Below, one piece after another: positions 9,153 to 20,600 of a stretch of 64,000 nt of DNA (positions are counted from its first letter, which is position 1; every line of letters starts with the position of its first letter). This DNA is from a virus. The position numbers and the translations under genes were made by a program. The notes under the pieces were generated by a model. That model was not told the DNA's origin. It was given only the letters and a program-made list of their open reading frames with translations, and did not search any database. The stretch spans positions 1-64,000 of the IMG/VR virus record IMGVR_UViG_3300030090_003700; one strand, given 5' to 3'.

Positions 9153-9842
9153 ATGGCAGTAAACGTAAATACAGTATACCAAAGAGTATTAGCTATAACA
9201 AATAAAGAACAACGAGGGTATATAACACCTCAGGAATTTAACACTATTGCAAATCAAGCACAGCTTGATATATTTGAGCAATATTTTTACGACTTAAATC
9301 AGTTTGGAAGAGTACCGGGCAACCAAACAGATTATGCTGACATGCTAGAAATACTAGAAGAAAAAATAAGTATATTTGAAAAAACTGGTATTGCAGTTTC
9401 TGGAGGTACTACACTTCCAACAGATTTATATAGGCTTGGATCTATATTAACAAATTGCCCATCTTGCCGAGAAGTAGAGCAAATAACTCAAAAAGAATGG
9501 TTATATATTCAAAAATCTCCTATTGCTCAACCAACAAATGAATTTCCTATATATATAAGAGACAACGCCGGTATAAAAGTATACGGGACAGATAACGCGC
9601 AAATAACATCTGGGGTATACGCAAACTATGTTAAAATACCAGCAATAGTTTCATGGGCGGCAAATAGCACAACCGGGTTATACAATTCGGCAGCATCAAC
9701 TAATTTTGAATTACACGAATCAGAAGAAACAGAATTAGTAATTAAAATATTAGCATTAGCAGGAATAATATTAAAAGATAATTCTGTATATGCAATGGCC
9801 AGCGGAGAAGACACTAAGAATGTATCACAAGAAAAACAATAA
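9153..9842 (+). CDS. Putative head-tail connector (adaptor) protein
   Basis: 229 residues. The helical N-terminus (VNTVYQRVLAITNKEQRGY, then FNTIANQAQLDIFEQYF) resembles the helical gp6/adaptor-type proteins that dock under the portal in podoviruses. The rest is beta-rich, with a CPSC pair near residue 107 and a final helix. Its place, first of the post-capsid connector genes and four bases from the next, supports a head-completion role. The family name is an inference from order and shape. Confidence 0.5.
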   Translation: MAVNVNTVYQRVLAITNKEQRGYITPQEFNTIANQAQLDIFEQYFYDLNQFGRVPGNQTDYADMLEILEEKISIFEKTGIAVSGGTTLPTDLYRLGSILTNCPSCREVEQITQKEWLYIQKSPIAQPTNEFPIYIRDNAGIKVYGTDNAQITSGVYANYVKIPAIVSWAANSTTGLYNSAASTNFELHESEETELVIKILALAGIILKDNSVYAMASGEDTKNVSQEKQ

Positions 9843-9845
9843 TAA

Positions 9846-10949
9846 ATGGCTTTTATAAATCAAACACACTATCAATATTACAATACAGGTGAAAAATTTA
9901 CCGCAACAGCAGATCAAACTGAATTTCAGTTAACGCTAGACCCTTTGCCAATTTCAAAATCAAAATTTCTTGTTTTTGTAAATGGGGCAGAGGTGGATGA
10001 TAATATATATAATTATAGCGCAACTGGTAGCAATGCAGGTAAAGTAATATTTACATTTGGGAATCAAAGATCGCTAGGTGATACTGTAGAAATTAAATTA
10101 ATAAACCCAGTTATAGCAGGTAATTATAGATATATATCTTTAAGCGATATAGTTAATAATTTTATGGTTTCATATGTTGGTAAAGATAAAATAATACCTA
10201 GAATTAAAAGAACAGATGTTTTATTTCATGCTAAAAGAGGTATACAGGAATTTAGTTATGATATAACAAAAGTTGAAAAAATACAAGAAATTGAAGTACC
10301 AGATACATTAGCTATGGTTATGCCACAAGATTATGTTGATTATGTACAAATTTCACGTATTGATGATGTTGGGTTTGAACATACTTTATATCCAGCTAGG
10401 CACACTTCAATTCCGTCAGAATCAATATTACAAGATAATGAAGCGGAATATTTATTTGATGATGACGATAGTTTATTAACTCAAACACCAGAAACTCAAA
10501 CAAGATTTAAAAACATGACATCAACCGTAATGGATGATTCATTAGAAAATATTAATACAGCTAATGACAGATATGAGGAATTTGGCAGAAGATTTGGAAT
10601 AAATCCTGAGTTAGCTAATAAAAATGGTAGCTTTGTAATTGATGAAATAAATGGAAAAATACATTTTAGTTCAGATTTAGTTAATAAAATTATAACTTTA
10701 AAATATGTTTCTGATGGTATGGGTACTGATGCTGAAATGAAAGTACATAAATTTGCAGAAGAAGCAATATATAAACACATTATTTACTCAGTAGTTAGCT
10801 CTAGAATAAACTTTCCAGAATATATAGTTAACAGATATAAAAGAGATAGATTTGCTACAATGAGAAACGCTAAATTACGTTTAGCTAATCTTAATCCGCG
10901 CGAGCTTGCTCAGGTAATGAGAAATAAATCAAAAAATATAAAACACTAA
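9846..10949 (+). CDS. Putative connector / tail tube-like protein
   Basis: 367 residues. An N-terminal beta domain (residues ~15-95, with KFTATADQTEFQLT and GAEVDDNIYNY) has the strand pattern seen at the start of T7-type tail fibres and tail tubular proteins. A helical region from ~120 (RIKRTDVLFHAKRGIQEFSYD) and a basic C-terminal helix follow. Position between the adaptor and the 1512-residue nozzle candidate suggests that it bridges them. The start follows the previous stop by 3 bp. Confidence 0.5.
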   Translation: MAFINQTHYQYYNTGEKFTATADQTEFQLTLDPLPISKSKFLVFVNGAEVDDNIYNYSATGSNAGKVIFTFGNQRSLGDTVEIKLINPVIAGNYRYISLSDIVNNFMVSYVGKDKIIPRIKRTDVLFHAKRGIQEFSYDITKVEKIQEIEVPDTLAMVMPQDYVDYVQISRIDDVGFEHTLYPARHTSIPSESILQDNEAEYLFDDDDSLLTQTPETQTRFKNMTSTVMDDSLENINTANDRYEEFGRRFGINPELANKNGSFVIDEINGKIHFSSDLVNKIITLKYVSDGMGTDAEMKVHKFAEEAIYKHIIYSVVSSRINFPEYIVNRYKRDRFATMRNAKLRLANLNPRELAQVMRNKSKNIKH

Positions 10950-10952
10950 AAT

Positions 10953-13900
10953 ATGCCAGAAATTAAGAATTCTTTTCTAAAAGGTAAAATGAATAAAGAC
11001 CTTGACGAAAGATTAATTCCGAATGGAGAATACAGAGACGCGCTTAATGTTGATGTAGACTATTCAGAAGGTAGTGATGTTGGTGCACTAAAAAATATTT
11101 TAGGCAATACGCAAAGAGATACTATAAGTTTATCTGGTGCAACATGTATTGGTTATGTTAAGGACACTGAAAATGATAAAATATACTGGTTTATAACATC
11201 TAGCGCAAAAGATTTAATAGCTGAATGGGATGTTGCAAATAATTCTTATGATACAATATTAGTAGATAGTGGGAATGTATTAAATTTTAATACAAATAAT
11301 TTAATAACCGGTGTTAATGTATTAGATGGTGTATTATATTTTACAGATGATTTAAATGAACCTAGGCAAGTTGATATAGAATATTGGAGGGGACAAACAT
11401 CAGGTTCAACAGGTACAAGTACAGGTTTAGCGGCTGATAAAATTACAGTAATTAAAAAAGGACCGTTTAAAGCGCCAACTTTAAATATGAGTGCTACTTC
11501 AAGAGGCGGTGCGGGTACGTCAGGAAATGACGCAGTAACAACAAGTTTAAATTTAGGTGCTACAAATAGTAGCGCTTTAGTAATATCAAAAGATTCCGGT
11601 GACACAATATCAGGAACTTTTTCAACTGCACCTAATTATAAGCCAAATGACATTATAATATTAACAGAAATATATACAGATCCAACAGATGGTTCTGAAA
11701 CTAAAGTTGAAGCAAGAATAAAACTACCTTCAAACTATTCAGAGGGCGCTACTACATTTACTAATGCTGAAATATTAACAATAAGTGAAAGAGCGGTAGG
11801 AGCGAACAGAACGTATACATGTATTCTACAAGAAGACGATCCTTTATTTGAATTAAAATTTGCAAGATTTGCATATAGATACAAGTATGGCATAACAGAT
11901 AGCAATGGAATAACTAGAGGTAATCAATATTCTGTAATGTCGCCATTTTCTAATGTGGCATTTTTACCAGACGCAACAGCTGGTAATAATACTGGGTTTG
12001 AATTTAATGCAGAAACAGGCATGAACTTAGGAATGGTTAATAGCCTAAGAAATTTAAAAATACAAAATATAAATGATAGGTTAAGTGCAGATGTACAAGA
12101 AATAGATATTTTATATAAAGATTCAGTAGGCACAAATGTATATATAGTTGATACAATAAAAAGAACAGGCGGAAACTTTCCTAGCCCTTTAGAATATGAA
12201 GTTAAAGATGAGCAAATATTTAAAGTAATACCATCAAATCAATTATTAAGATTATTTGATAGCGTTCCTAAAAAAGCAAAAGCACAAGATATAACTGCTA
12301 ATAGATTAATATATGGTAACTATGTACAAAATTTTAATTTATTAGACTCAAGCAATAATCCTGTAAATCCAACATTTGATATAAATTTAGTTAATAGATA
12401 TGATTCAGATTCTGCAGATAGAGTTCAAAAACAATCTATAAAATCTAATAGAACATATCAACTAGGAGTTGTTTATTATGATGAATATGGGCGACAAACA
12501 CCTGTTTTAACAGACAGCTCAGGCGTTATAAAAGTACCTCTTGGCGAAGCAAAAAATATTACAAAACTTACAGCAAAAGTAACTTCAAATGCACCAACAT
12601 TTGCAACAGATTATAAATATTTTATAAAAGAAATTTCAGAATTAACGTATAATTTTGTTGTAGATGGGTTCTATCAAGATAGACAAGGTTATATTTACAT
12701 GTCTGTTCCTTCTTCAGAAATAAATAAAGTTGATATAGATGACGTTATTATTTTGAAAAAGAAAAGTGGTAATGAAGCAGCTGATACAACAGATAAATTT
12801 AAAATATTAGATAAATTAACTACGCCTCCTGATTTTCTTGCAAAACCTATGCGTATAAAATACGAGCCAGATGAGTTTTTCTTTGGCAGAAATTTTAATA
12901 TCCATGATACTGTATATTCTACAGATGGAGGACAAAGAGCAATACCAGGTTCAACGCCTTTACCTAATAGAAATACAATTGTAGTTCATACTATGTTAAA
13001 AAATTCTGTTGATCCTCAAGAAAAACAACTAGATGGCGGTGGTAATATTAGCAGCAGTGGACCAGGTGTTTCGCAAGAAGCTTTCGCAGAGTTAAAAAAA
13101 GGTAATAAAGTTAAATTTGTATTAGATGACGAAGAATCAGATACATATGAAATAGCATCATCATTTAAAAGTACAGATAACGAAGATGATGTAGAAGTAC
13201 ATTTTAAAGAAGAATTTGGCTCAGATGTTAGATTTATATATGAAGATGGAGATAGCATAGAATTAGATTATTCTGTAAGCGGGGGAAGTATTCAGGCCAC
13301 AAAAGTTAGAGATGGTGTTAAATTATGCACTGTTGAGCAAGTTGACGAAAGTGGTAAACCTGAATATCAAGGTAGATTCTTTTTGAAAATTAAAGCTGAT
13401 ACTAATCTTTTAGATGATTTAAGAGGAAGCACAAATTTTGAAAATTTAAATGCAGTTAGTAGCACAAATATAGATGGTAAAAAAGATGATGATCATAGAA
13501 AAGTTTACGTTAGATTCGGAGGTAAAAAATTAATAGATTCAACAGCAACAGCCACACCTGCAACATCAGGTGGTTTTGGAGGCTGGGGATCAGATAATGG
13601 TTATGGAAATAATTTAGGTTTTACATCAGATAAATTAGCAAAAGGATTTCATGTTGCTTTTGAAACAACGCAAGTTTATCATCATTCAGATTCAAAATAC
13701 CCTGCTTGGCCATTTTTGAAAAAGCTAAAAAAAGATAATTATATGCAGTTTGATAATTCTGGTACAGGCGACCATGATGCATCAGGCACAACTGTTCAAG
13801 ATAGCAATTATTATAAAATAGTAGAAGTAGAAGAATTTGGCCCTAATAACTCTAATTTTAGAAAATTATATGCAGTAAAATTTGACAGACCGCTCCAAGA

Positions 13901-15491
13901 AGATTTAACTTTTTATAGTGCCACAAACGGTGGGTCTCAATTGAGAGCTTTTCAAGCAACTGTTTTTGAATATAAAGACGATTTAGTGGGTATTAAAAAT
14001 CCGCCTATATTTGAAGTTGAGCCTAAAGATAGTGTTGACATAGATATATATTACGAAACACAAGAAAGTTTTACTGTATCTAGTAATCATGGTAACACAA
14101 ATTCATTATCATATTTTAATTGCTTTAGTTTTGAAAATGGCGTTGAATCATTTATAATAAGAGATGATTTTAATGCACCGCCTATGGGCAAAGGTGTTAG
14201 AGTGTCAACTATATTTGAAGAAAATTATCAAGAAGAAAGAATTAAATCTGGTTTAATATTTTCTCAATTATATAATGGCAAAAGCGGAACAAATCATTTA
14301 AATCAGTTTATTATAGCTGAACCAATAATAAAAGATTTAAATCCACAATATGGAAGTATACAGTTGTTGCATACAAGGTATAATGATATTATTGCATATT
14401 GCGAAGATAAAGTATTAAAAATATTAACAAATAAAGACGCTTTATTTAACGCAGATGGCAACACTAATGTAACTTCTAATACCTCTGTTTTAGGTCAAGC
14501 AATACCTTATAATTCAAATTACGGTATAAGCACAAATCCTGAAAGTTTTGCAGATTTTACTTATAGGGCTTACTTTACAGATAAAAAGAATGGTGCTGTT
14601 ATAAGACATTCTGCTGACGGTATGGAGGCAGTTTCAGATTATGGTATGAAAGATTATTTTAAAGATAATTTAAGATTACAGAGTGGATATATGCATGGCT
14701 CATACGATGAAAGAAAAAATCAATATAATTTAAGTTTGCCTATTACAGAAAATAAAAGTGTATCTTTTTCCGAATCTATAAAAGGTTGGCCTAGTAGAAA
14801 ATCTTTTGTAACAGAAGGAGGGGTAAGTATTAATAATAAATATTTTACATTTAAAAATGGACATATATATGAACATCACGTAGGGACTAGAAATAATTTT
14901 TATGGTGCTCAATATAATTCTGAAGTAAAATTTGTTTTTAATGAAGCTCCCGCTAATATGAAAAACTTTAGAACATTAAACTACGAAGGCGATACTGGTT
15001 GGACATGCCCTGACTTTGATACTGACCAGCAAGATGGTAGTATAAGTACATTTGTTAATAAAGAAAACAAATACTTTGGTTATGTAAGAGGAGTTACAGA
15101 AAGCACTGGAACAATAGATTTTAAAGCACTAAATGTACAAGGTATAGGTAATTGGGCTACTATTAATCTTTCAGGCGGCACAGTAACACTTACTTTTGCC
15201 GAAGGAGCACCTAATGATTTACAGGTTGGAGATGTATTATATTATGTCCACCCAAGCACAAATGCTACAACAAAATTTGGCCCAGTTACTGTAGTAAATG
15301 GGACTGAAGTAAGAGCAACTTATACGGGCTCGCCACCAACATCACCAGCATATTTTGTATTTTATGTTAAAAATGCAAGTTGGGAAACAAGTGGATTATT
15401 AGGGTATTATGCCGATGTTACTTTACGTACAACATCAACAGATAATAAGGAATTATACTCAGCAGGTAGTGAAATTAGCATAAGTAGTTAA
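10953..15491 (+). CDS. Tail nozzle / stabilisation-like protein
   Basis: 1512 residues. The first 40 (FLKGKMNKDLDERLIPNGEY, then RDALNVDV) match from memory the signature start of the podoviral stabilisation or muzzle proteins (P22 gp10-like, also in crAss-like phages), which form the distal tail nozzle. After this come beta-propeller-like repeats (IYWFITSSAKDLIAEWD; VLYFTDDLNEPRQVDI) and large beta-rich insertions with Asp/Gly-rich loops. The length, much above the ~500-900 residues of simple nozzles, implies extra surface domains, perhaps for host contact. It follows the connector gene by 3 bp. Confidence 0.65.
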   Translation: MPEIKNSFLKGKMNKDLDERLIPNGEYRDALNVDVDYSEGSDVGALKNILGNTQRDTISLSGATCIGYVKDTENDKIYWFITSSAKDLIAEWDVANNSYDTILVDSGNVLNFNTNNLITGVNVLDGVLYFTDDLNEPRQVDIEYWRGQTSGSTGTSTGLAADKITVIKKGPFKAPTLNMSATSRGGAGTSGNDAVTTSLNLGATNSSALVISKDSGDTISGTFSTAPNYKPNDIIILTEIYTDPTDGSETKVEARIKLPSNYSEGATTFTNAEILTISERAVGANRTYTCILQEDDPLFELKFARFAYRYKYGITDSNGITRGNQYSVMSPFSNVAFLPDATAGNNTGFEFNAETGMNLGMVNSLRNLKIQNINDRLSADVQEIDILYKDSVGTNVYIVDTIKRTGGNFPSPLEYEVKDEQIFKVIPSNQLLRLFDSVPKKAKAQDITANRLIYGNYVQNFNLLDSSNNPVNPTFDINLVNRYDSDSADRVQKQSIKSNRTYQLGVVYYDEYGRQTPVLTDSSGVIKVPLGEAKNITKLTAKVTSNAPTFATDYKYFIKEISELTYNFVVDGFYQDRQGYIYMSVPSSEINKVDIDDVIILKKKSGNEAADTTDKFKILDKLTTPPDFLAKPMRIKYEPDEFFFGRNFNIHDTVYSTDGGQRAIPGSTPLPNRNTIVVHTMLKNSVDPQEKQLDGGGNISSSGPGVSQEAFAELKKGNKVKFVLDDEESDTYEIASSFKSTDNEDDVEVHFKEEFGSDVRFIYEDGDSIELDYSVSGGSIQATKVRDGVKLCTVEQVDESGKPEYQGRFFLKIKADTNLLDDLRGSTNFENLNAVSSTNIDGKKDDDHRKVYVRFGGKKLIDSTATATPATSGGFGGWGSDNGYGNNLGFTSDKLAKGFHVAFETTQVYHHSDSKYPAWPFLKKLKKDNYMQFDNSGTGDHDASGTTVQDSNYYKIVEVEEFGPNNSNFRKLYAVKFDRPLQEDLTFYSATNGGSQLRAFQATVFEYKDDLVGIKNPPIFEVEPKDSVDIDIYYETQESFTVSSNHGNTNSLSYFNCFSFENGVESFIIRDDFNAPPMGKGVRVSTIFEENYQEERIKSGLIFSQLYNGKSGTNHLNQFIIAEPIIKDLNPQYGSIQLLHTRYNDIIAYCEDKVLKILTNKDALFNADGNTNVTSNTSVLGQAIPYNSNYGISTNPESFADFTYRAYFTDKKNGAVIRHSADGMEAVSDYGMKDYFKDNLRLQSGYMHGSYDERKNQYNLSLPITENKSVSFSESIKGWPSRKSFVTEGGVSINNKYFTFKNGHIYEHHVGTRNNFYGAQYNSEVKFVFNEAPANMKNFRTLNYEGDTGWTCPDFDTDQQDGSISTFVNKENKYFGYVRGVTESTGTIDFKALNVQGIGNWATINLSGGTVTLTFAEGAPNDLQVGDVLYYVHPSTNATTKFGPVTVVNGTEVRATYTGSPPTSPAYFVFYVKNASWETSGLLGYYADVTLRTTSTDNKELYSAGSEISISS

Positions 15492-15509
15492 TGCGTAATA
15501 ATAAATAAT

Positions 15510-16232
15510 ATGTTAATCACACAATTAGGAAAAAATGTATCTAAAATAGATTTTAGTAAATTAACAAATAATAATAAAAATATGGAACCGGTATCAACAG
15601 CGATGTTTGCAGCCCAAGCAGTTGGAGGAGTAGTAAAAACTGTAGGTAGTTTATTTGGTGGAGGAGCAAGAAGACGTGAGCAAAGAGAAGCTAAAGCTGA
15701 ATTAGCTCGAAGAACTTCAGAATTTGAAAATTTAGACACTTCAAATCCTTATAAAAACCTTACAAATACATACGAAAATTTAACTGTTAATACACAAGCG
15801 GCAGATTTTGCAGCTCAACAAACAGCGCAAGGCGCAGCTAATATAATGAGTAATTTAGCAGCAGCGGCCGGCGGTGGAGGAGTTGCAGCTTTAGCACAAT
15901 CATTAGCTAATTCACAAGCGCAAGCGGCACAAAAAGCATCTGCAGATATTGGGGCGCAAGAACAAAGAAATGCAATGTTAAGCGCACAAGGTGAGGCAAA
16001 TAGACAAAAATTAGTAGCAGCAGGTGAAAGACAAACCCAGGCAATGGAATACGAAAAAACAAGTACATTATTAGGTATGTCACAACAAAGGCTAGCAGCA
16101 GCAAATCAAGCAAGAGCAGACGCAACAAATCAGTTAATTGGCGGATTAAGTGATACTATAGGTGGTTTAGCTGGGGGCGGTGCTTTTTCTGGTGAAGAAA
16201 ATGCATTAGGAAAAATGTTTGGAGCAAAATAA
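15510..16232 (+). CDS. Internal virion protein, gp14-like
   Basis: 240 residues. After a short N-terminus comes VSTAMFAAQAVGGVVKTVGS, a small hydrophobic/Gly segment, and then a long Ala/Gln-rich helical region. This is the build of T7 gp14-type ejection proteins that leave the capsid and insert in the cell envelope. An alternative start at 15582 (MEPVSTAM) would give 216 residues and looks more like relatives; with no Shine-Dalgarno signal the choice stays open. The next two genes are the other internal proteins. Confidence 0.6.
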   Translation: MLITQLGKNVSKIDFSKLTNNNKNMEPVSTAMFAAQAVGGVVKTVGSLFGGGARRREQREAKAELARRTSEFENLDTSNPYKNLTNTYENLTVNTQAADFAAQQTAQGAANIMSNLAAAAGGGGVAALAQSLANSQAQAAQKASADIGAQEQRNAMLSAQGEANRQKLVAAGERQTQAMEYEKTSTLLGMSQQRLAAANQARADATNQLIGGLSDTIGGLAGGGAFSGEENALGKMFGAK

Positions 16233-16243
16233 AATAAATAATT

Positions 16244-17680
16244 ATGGCAAATAAATTATTAATATTAGGTGCTGCAATGGCACACAAAAATAAAAGTTAC
16301 AATTTAGGTATAGGCATTGGCCCTACCGTAGATAAAAGTGTAGCTAAATTTCAAAAAATACTTTCCGATAGGCAAGCCAGATTAAATAATTCTACTCAAT
16401 ATGCACAGCGTAGAATTGATAAGCTTGACGCAGACCCTGAATTAGATTTATTACCAGAAGGAATAAAAGATTTATTTGTAACGGATTTAGATAATACAAG
16501 AAAAACTCTTGGTGAGCTATATACAGAAAAAGATTTAAATGCTTATAAATATAGAGTGGGGACAGATGAGTATACCGAAATTCAAAAAGAAATTTCAAAA
16601 AACGAAAAAAAATTAAAGAAAAGACAAAAACAAGCTAATGATTTTTTACAAAAAAGAGCTAACTGGATAACAGAGCATGAAGATATTTCAGAAACATTTA
16701 AACTGCGTTTTCCTGACCAATATCATGCAATGATTAATATTTTTGACCCAGATAATCCAACCTACACTGCTACTTTTGATGAAAATGATGATTTAATCTT
16801 TGAGGCACCTACAGCAATTAATACACCTGATAATATTGGTCCTGGGTTACAAGGGCAAAGTACAGGGAATTTTAGTAAAACAAAAATGAAATTAGATGAT
16901 TTAGATTGGGGCATGTTTCCTCAACCTGAAATAATGAAAATAAATGAGTTTTACGAAGTAGCCAATAATGCAGGTGCACAAAAAAGAGAAATTCCAGCCG
17001 GTACTCTTAGAAATATGGAGATTTATTTAGGCAATGTAATTAAGAAAAATGAAAATGCTGTTTATTCATTGTTATTTGATGATTTACCTATAGGAGATCT
17101 TAATAATAAAATGCCATTGTTTACAGATGAAGATTTTGCAGAAATGTTTCCTAATTTTAACGAGTCTGATGAATCTACTTGGCCAGATTTTAATCAATTA
17201 AAAGATGCTGCTGTTAATAAATTAATTTCAAATATTCAACAAGAAAACGCAAACGCAATAGAAAAACAAAACCCAGCCGTAACAAATTATTATAATACAG
17301 GGACTCAAACCGCAATAGATAAAAAATTCGCAACTGGAGCTTTAATACAACAAACTATTCAAGGTGTAGCGGGTTTAAAAGATAAATCAGTAAAATCAAT
17401 TGCAAATTACATACAAAATAGCAGTCCTTTTAGCGGTAAAATATCTTTAATAGAAGATAGCGGAGATGTTCAAGCTCAAGGTGTTAGCTCAGAGGCTCAA
17501 ATGTTGCAAAAATATAACATTTTACCACAATTACAACAAGCGGCCGCGGGCGATATATATCCTTTAATACAAAAACTTTTTAATGAAACTGGTTTAGGTT
17601 TTGATACAGTCGTTGGAATAGATCAATATAAAATACTTGAAAGAAAGGGGCAAGTTGAGTTCCTATCATCCGGTTTATAA
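16244..17680 (+). CDS. Internal virion (ejection) protein candidate
   Basis: 478 residues, mostly charged helices (a coiled-coil-like stretch near residues 105-140 with ISKNEKKLKKRQKQANDF). There is an acidic middle and a Gln/Asn-rich C-terminal third. I do not recognise a catalytic motif. The order small Ala-rich protein, middle-sized protein, giant protein mirrors gp14-gp15-gp16 of T7-like phages, so a part in the DNA ejection channel is likely. It is separated by 11 and 13 bp from its neighbours. Confidence 0.5.
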   Translation: MANKLLILGAAMAHKNKSYNLGIGIGPTVDKSVAKFQKILSDRQARLNNSTQYAQRRIDKLDADPELDLLPEGIKDLFVTDLDNTRKTLGELYTEKDLNAYKYRVGTDEYTEIQKEISKNEKKLKKRQKQANDFLQKRANWITEHEDISETFKLRFPDQYHAMINIFDPDNPTYTATFDENDDLIFEAPTAINTPDNIGPGLQGQSTGNFSKTKMKLDDLDWGMFPQPEIMKINEFYEVANNAGAQKREIPAGTLRNMEIYLGNVIKKNENAVYSLLFDDLPIGDLNNKMPLFTDEDFAEMFPNFNESDESTWPDFNQLKDAAVNKLISNIQQENANAIEKQNPAVTNYYNTGTQTAIDKKFATGALIQQTIQGVAGLKDKSVKSIANYIQNSSPFSGKISLIEDSGDVQAQGVSSEAQMLQKYNILPQLQQAAAGDIYPLIQKLFNETGLGFDTVVGIDQYKILERKGQVEFLSSGL

Positions 17681-17693
17681 ATAAAATAATTGC

Positions 17694-20600
17694 ATGTCAG
17701 ATATTAATAATCTTTTAATAGAGGCGTTATATACAAAATATGCGCCTGAAAAAAATATCAATGCACAAATTAATTTTGTACAATCAAACTATGATTCACA
17801 AGATAAATTTGTAGAAGACTTTTATAAAGAATATGGAGTTGAATTAACGCCTGAAAAAAAATTATTTATAAGCCAAAATTTTGGTGGTTTTGGAGTAACA
17901 GCAAAGCCAACAATAAATGAAAAAGATTTTGATGTTTCTATAAGTCCTGAGTCTGCTGATTTTGTATCTTTCGGTTCTTTAACAGAGCAAGAAGAAAAAA
18001 ATATTAAAAATAAATTTACTACTGAGGACAACGAACCATATTTAGGCTATTTAGATAGAAAAGTTTATAAATACCAAGCTACTGGCGAAAACATATTTGA
18101 ACAAGGTGCAAACATGGCGGAAACTTCTTTAGGCCAAAATATGTTTTATAATAATTATGAAATTATTGAAACCGACGAGCTTCAATTAACTGAGGATTTA
18201 AACTATACTGCAGAAGACAGAGATACTCATCTTGCTAATGAAATTAAAAAATTTAAAAATCCTACTAATCCCGAATATAATTTATCTGAAGCAGAAATTC
18301 AAGAAATAAATCAAATAAAAAAAGAAGTATTTGCGGGAGTAGTTGGTGCAGATTTGCAAAATGAAGAATTATATAAAAAAGCAGCATCAATAAAGTTATT
18401 AAATAGATATAAAGATGAATACACCTCTTCTATAATACAAACCAAAGTTGATAAATATATTAGAAGCAGAGCTGATTTATTTGGTGGATATGAACAAATG
18501 TCTGGATTTGGCATTGAAGACCCTGATAAGCCTAAGTATGAAGAATTTGATAGATTAAAAGATATTGTTTTTAATGATGTTGATAAGTTTAAAGAAGTTA
18601 ATGAAAACATATTAAAAGAATACGATAAAAATCAAGAATTAGGTAAAGAAATATTAGCTTATCAAGAAAAAACATCACAAGATGATTTTGAATTTAATGC
18701 AGATGAAGCGATAGAAATGCAAAACAAATTAGCATTATACAATGCTAACCAAAAAGTTTTAACAGATGCTATTTCAAAATTTAGATTAAATACTAAAAAT
18801 TTAAACGTATTAATAAATAGCGCTGATTTATTAGGTAAAGATTATGATTTACTTAAGAAAAATTTAGCAAGAATAGGTTTAGGATTTGGCGATTTAGGAT
18901 TAGGCGGATTAAGAGTATTATCAGCCGTTTCTAATGTAGTACCATTCCAGGCTGCTTGGGCCCAGGAAAGAGGCGAAATGCTAGATAATCTTTCTTTAAA
19001 ATGGGATAATTATAAGATGGGTAAAATGAATTCTTATTCACCCGATATTAAATTTGCAGACGCATTTAAAGACGGTAATTTTGGAGCATTTGTAGCCCAA
19101 GAAATTTCTACACAAATCCCTATATTTACAACAATGATTGGTGGTGGTGGAATTGCAGGATTCGCTACAAAAAGATTATTAGGTGCTAGCGCTGCAACAA
19201 GGACTGTTAGTTTATTTGGGAGAAAAACGCCATTATTACCTATTGCTGAAGCTACTGGTGCTGGTGGTACAATAGCTATTACATCAGGAGGACAGCAATA
19301 CAATACAATGACAGCTCAGGAAATGAGAGACCCTTTTTTAGAGTTTAGTGAAGCTGAAAAATTTTTAGTTTCTGCAGGGTATGGGGCGTCAGAAGGTGTA
19401 TTTGGAACTGCACCTAGTTATCTTTTATTACGTAATACCGCCAATCTATTTTTAAGAAGTGGTAAAAGTGCAGCGTTTAAATTAAATATGAAGCAATACA
19501 TTGCTCAAAATATAGCCTTTCCAATGGTGGCAGAGCCTTTAAGTGAAGGCTTAACAACTGTTACACAAAACATGTTATTAGGCAGACCAGTAATGGAAAA
19601 TGTTGATCATGCAATGTTTTCTGGTCTTATGTTTAGTGTTATGATGAATGCTTCACCTGCAATAGCGGGCAGATTAATGCAGGACTTTAGCAGTATAACT
19701 AAAATGAAAGAATTTAACAAAATAAATTCTGAAATGAATGGTATTGATAAGGCTTTAAATAGAAAAAATTCAAAGTTTAAAAAAGGAACAGCTGAATATG
19801 ATAGCCTTATAAACACATATAATCAATTACAAATGGATAGAGATGCCATAGTAAATGATTTATATGATAATATAACTACTAAAGTTTCTAAAAGGTCTTT
19901 TAAACAATTTATGGAAAATACATCCGCACAATCAGATATTAGAGTGCGGGCAGAAAAAATTGTTAAAGAAGGCGGGATGTTTTTATCTGCTGAAGATACT
20001 AACGCACTTAATGCTTTACAAAAAGAATTTGATCAGTACCAATTTGCAAGAGATTTATTTAGGTCACAAGAAAATTTTGGTAATGAGTTTGCTAATTTAA
20101 AAGGTAAAGATTCTTCGCTTTACGACATGTATATAAAGAAAGCAAAACAAAAATTAAAAGCAGACGGTATAAACGACCCTAGCTCCGTTAAAACTTTTCA
20201 AGAAGCATCTAGTATATATTTTGATGATCAATTTGAATTATATACAAAAAATGTAAAAAAGAATGATTTAGTTAATATGCAGGTGTTTGAAACTAATCAA
20301 GAGTTGCTTAACTATCTTGATTCAGACCCAGCGCGTAAAGCAGAGCTTGATAAAAAAGAAAAAAGATGGGTTGTTGAAGATGGTAAACTAGTTTATAAAA
20401 CAGACACAAGAAGAAACGCAATATTAAAAGGCGATATAAACGGTATCAATACAACTATTAATGGTAAAAAATTTGAATTAATATCTAAAGAAAATTCATT
20501 AAATAATGAAAGAGCTGGTACAGGTTATCATGAGTTTTCGCATTCAGTTTTATTTGAAGCATTGGCCGCCCAGCCTGAGCAATATCTTGATATAGCTGTA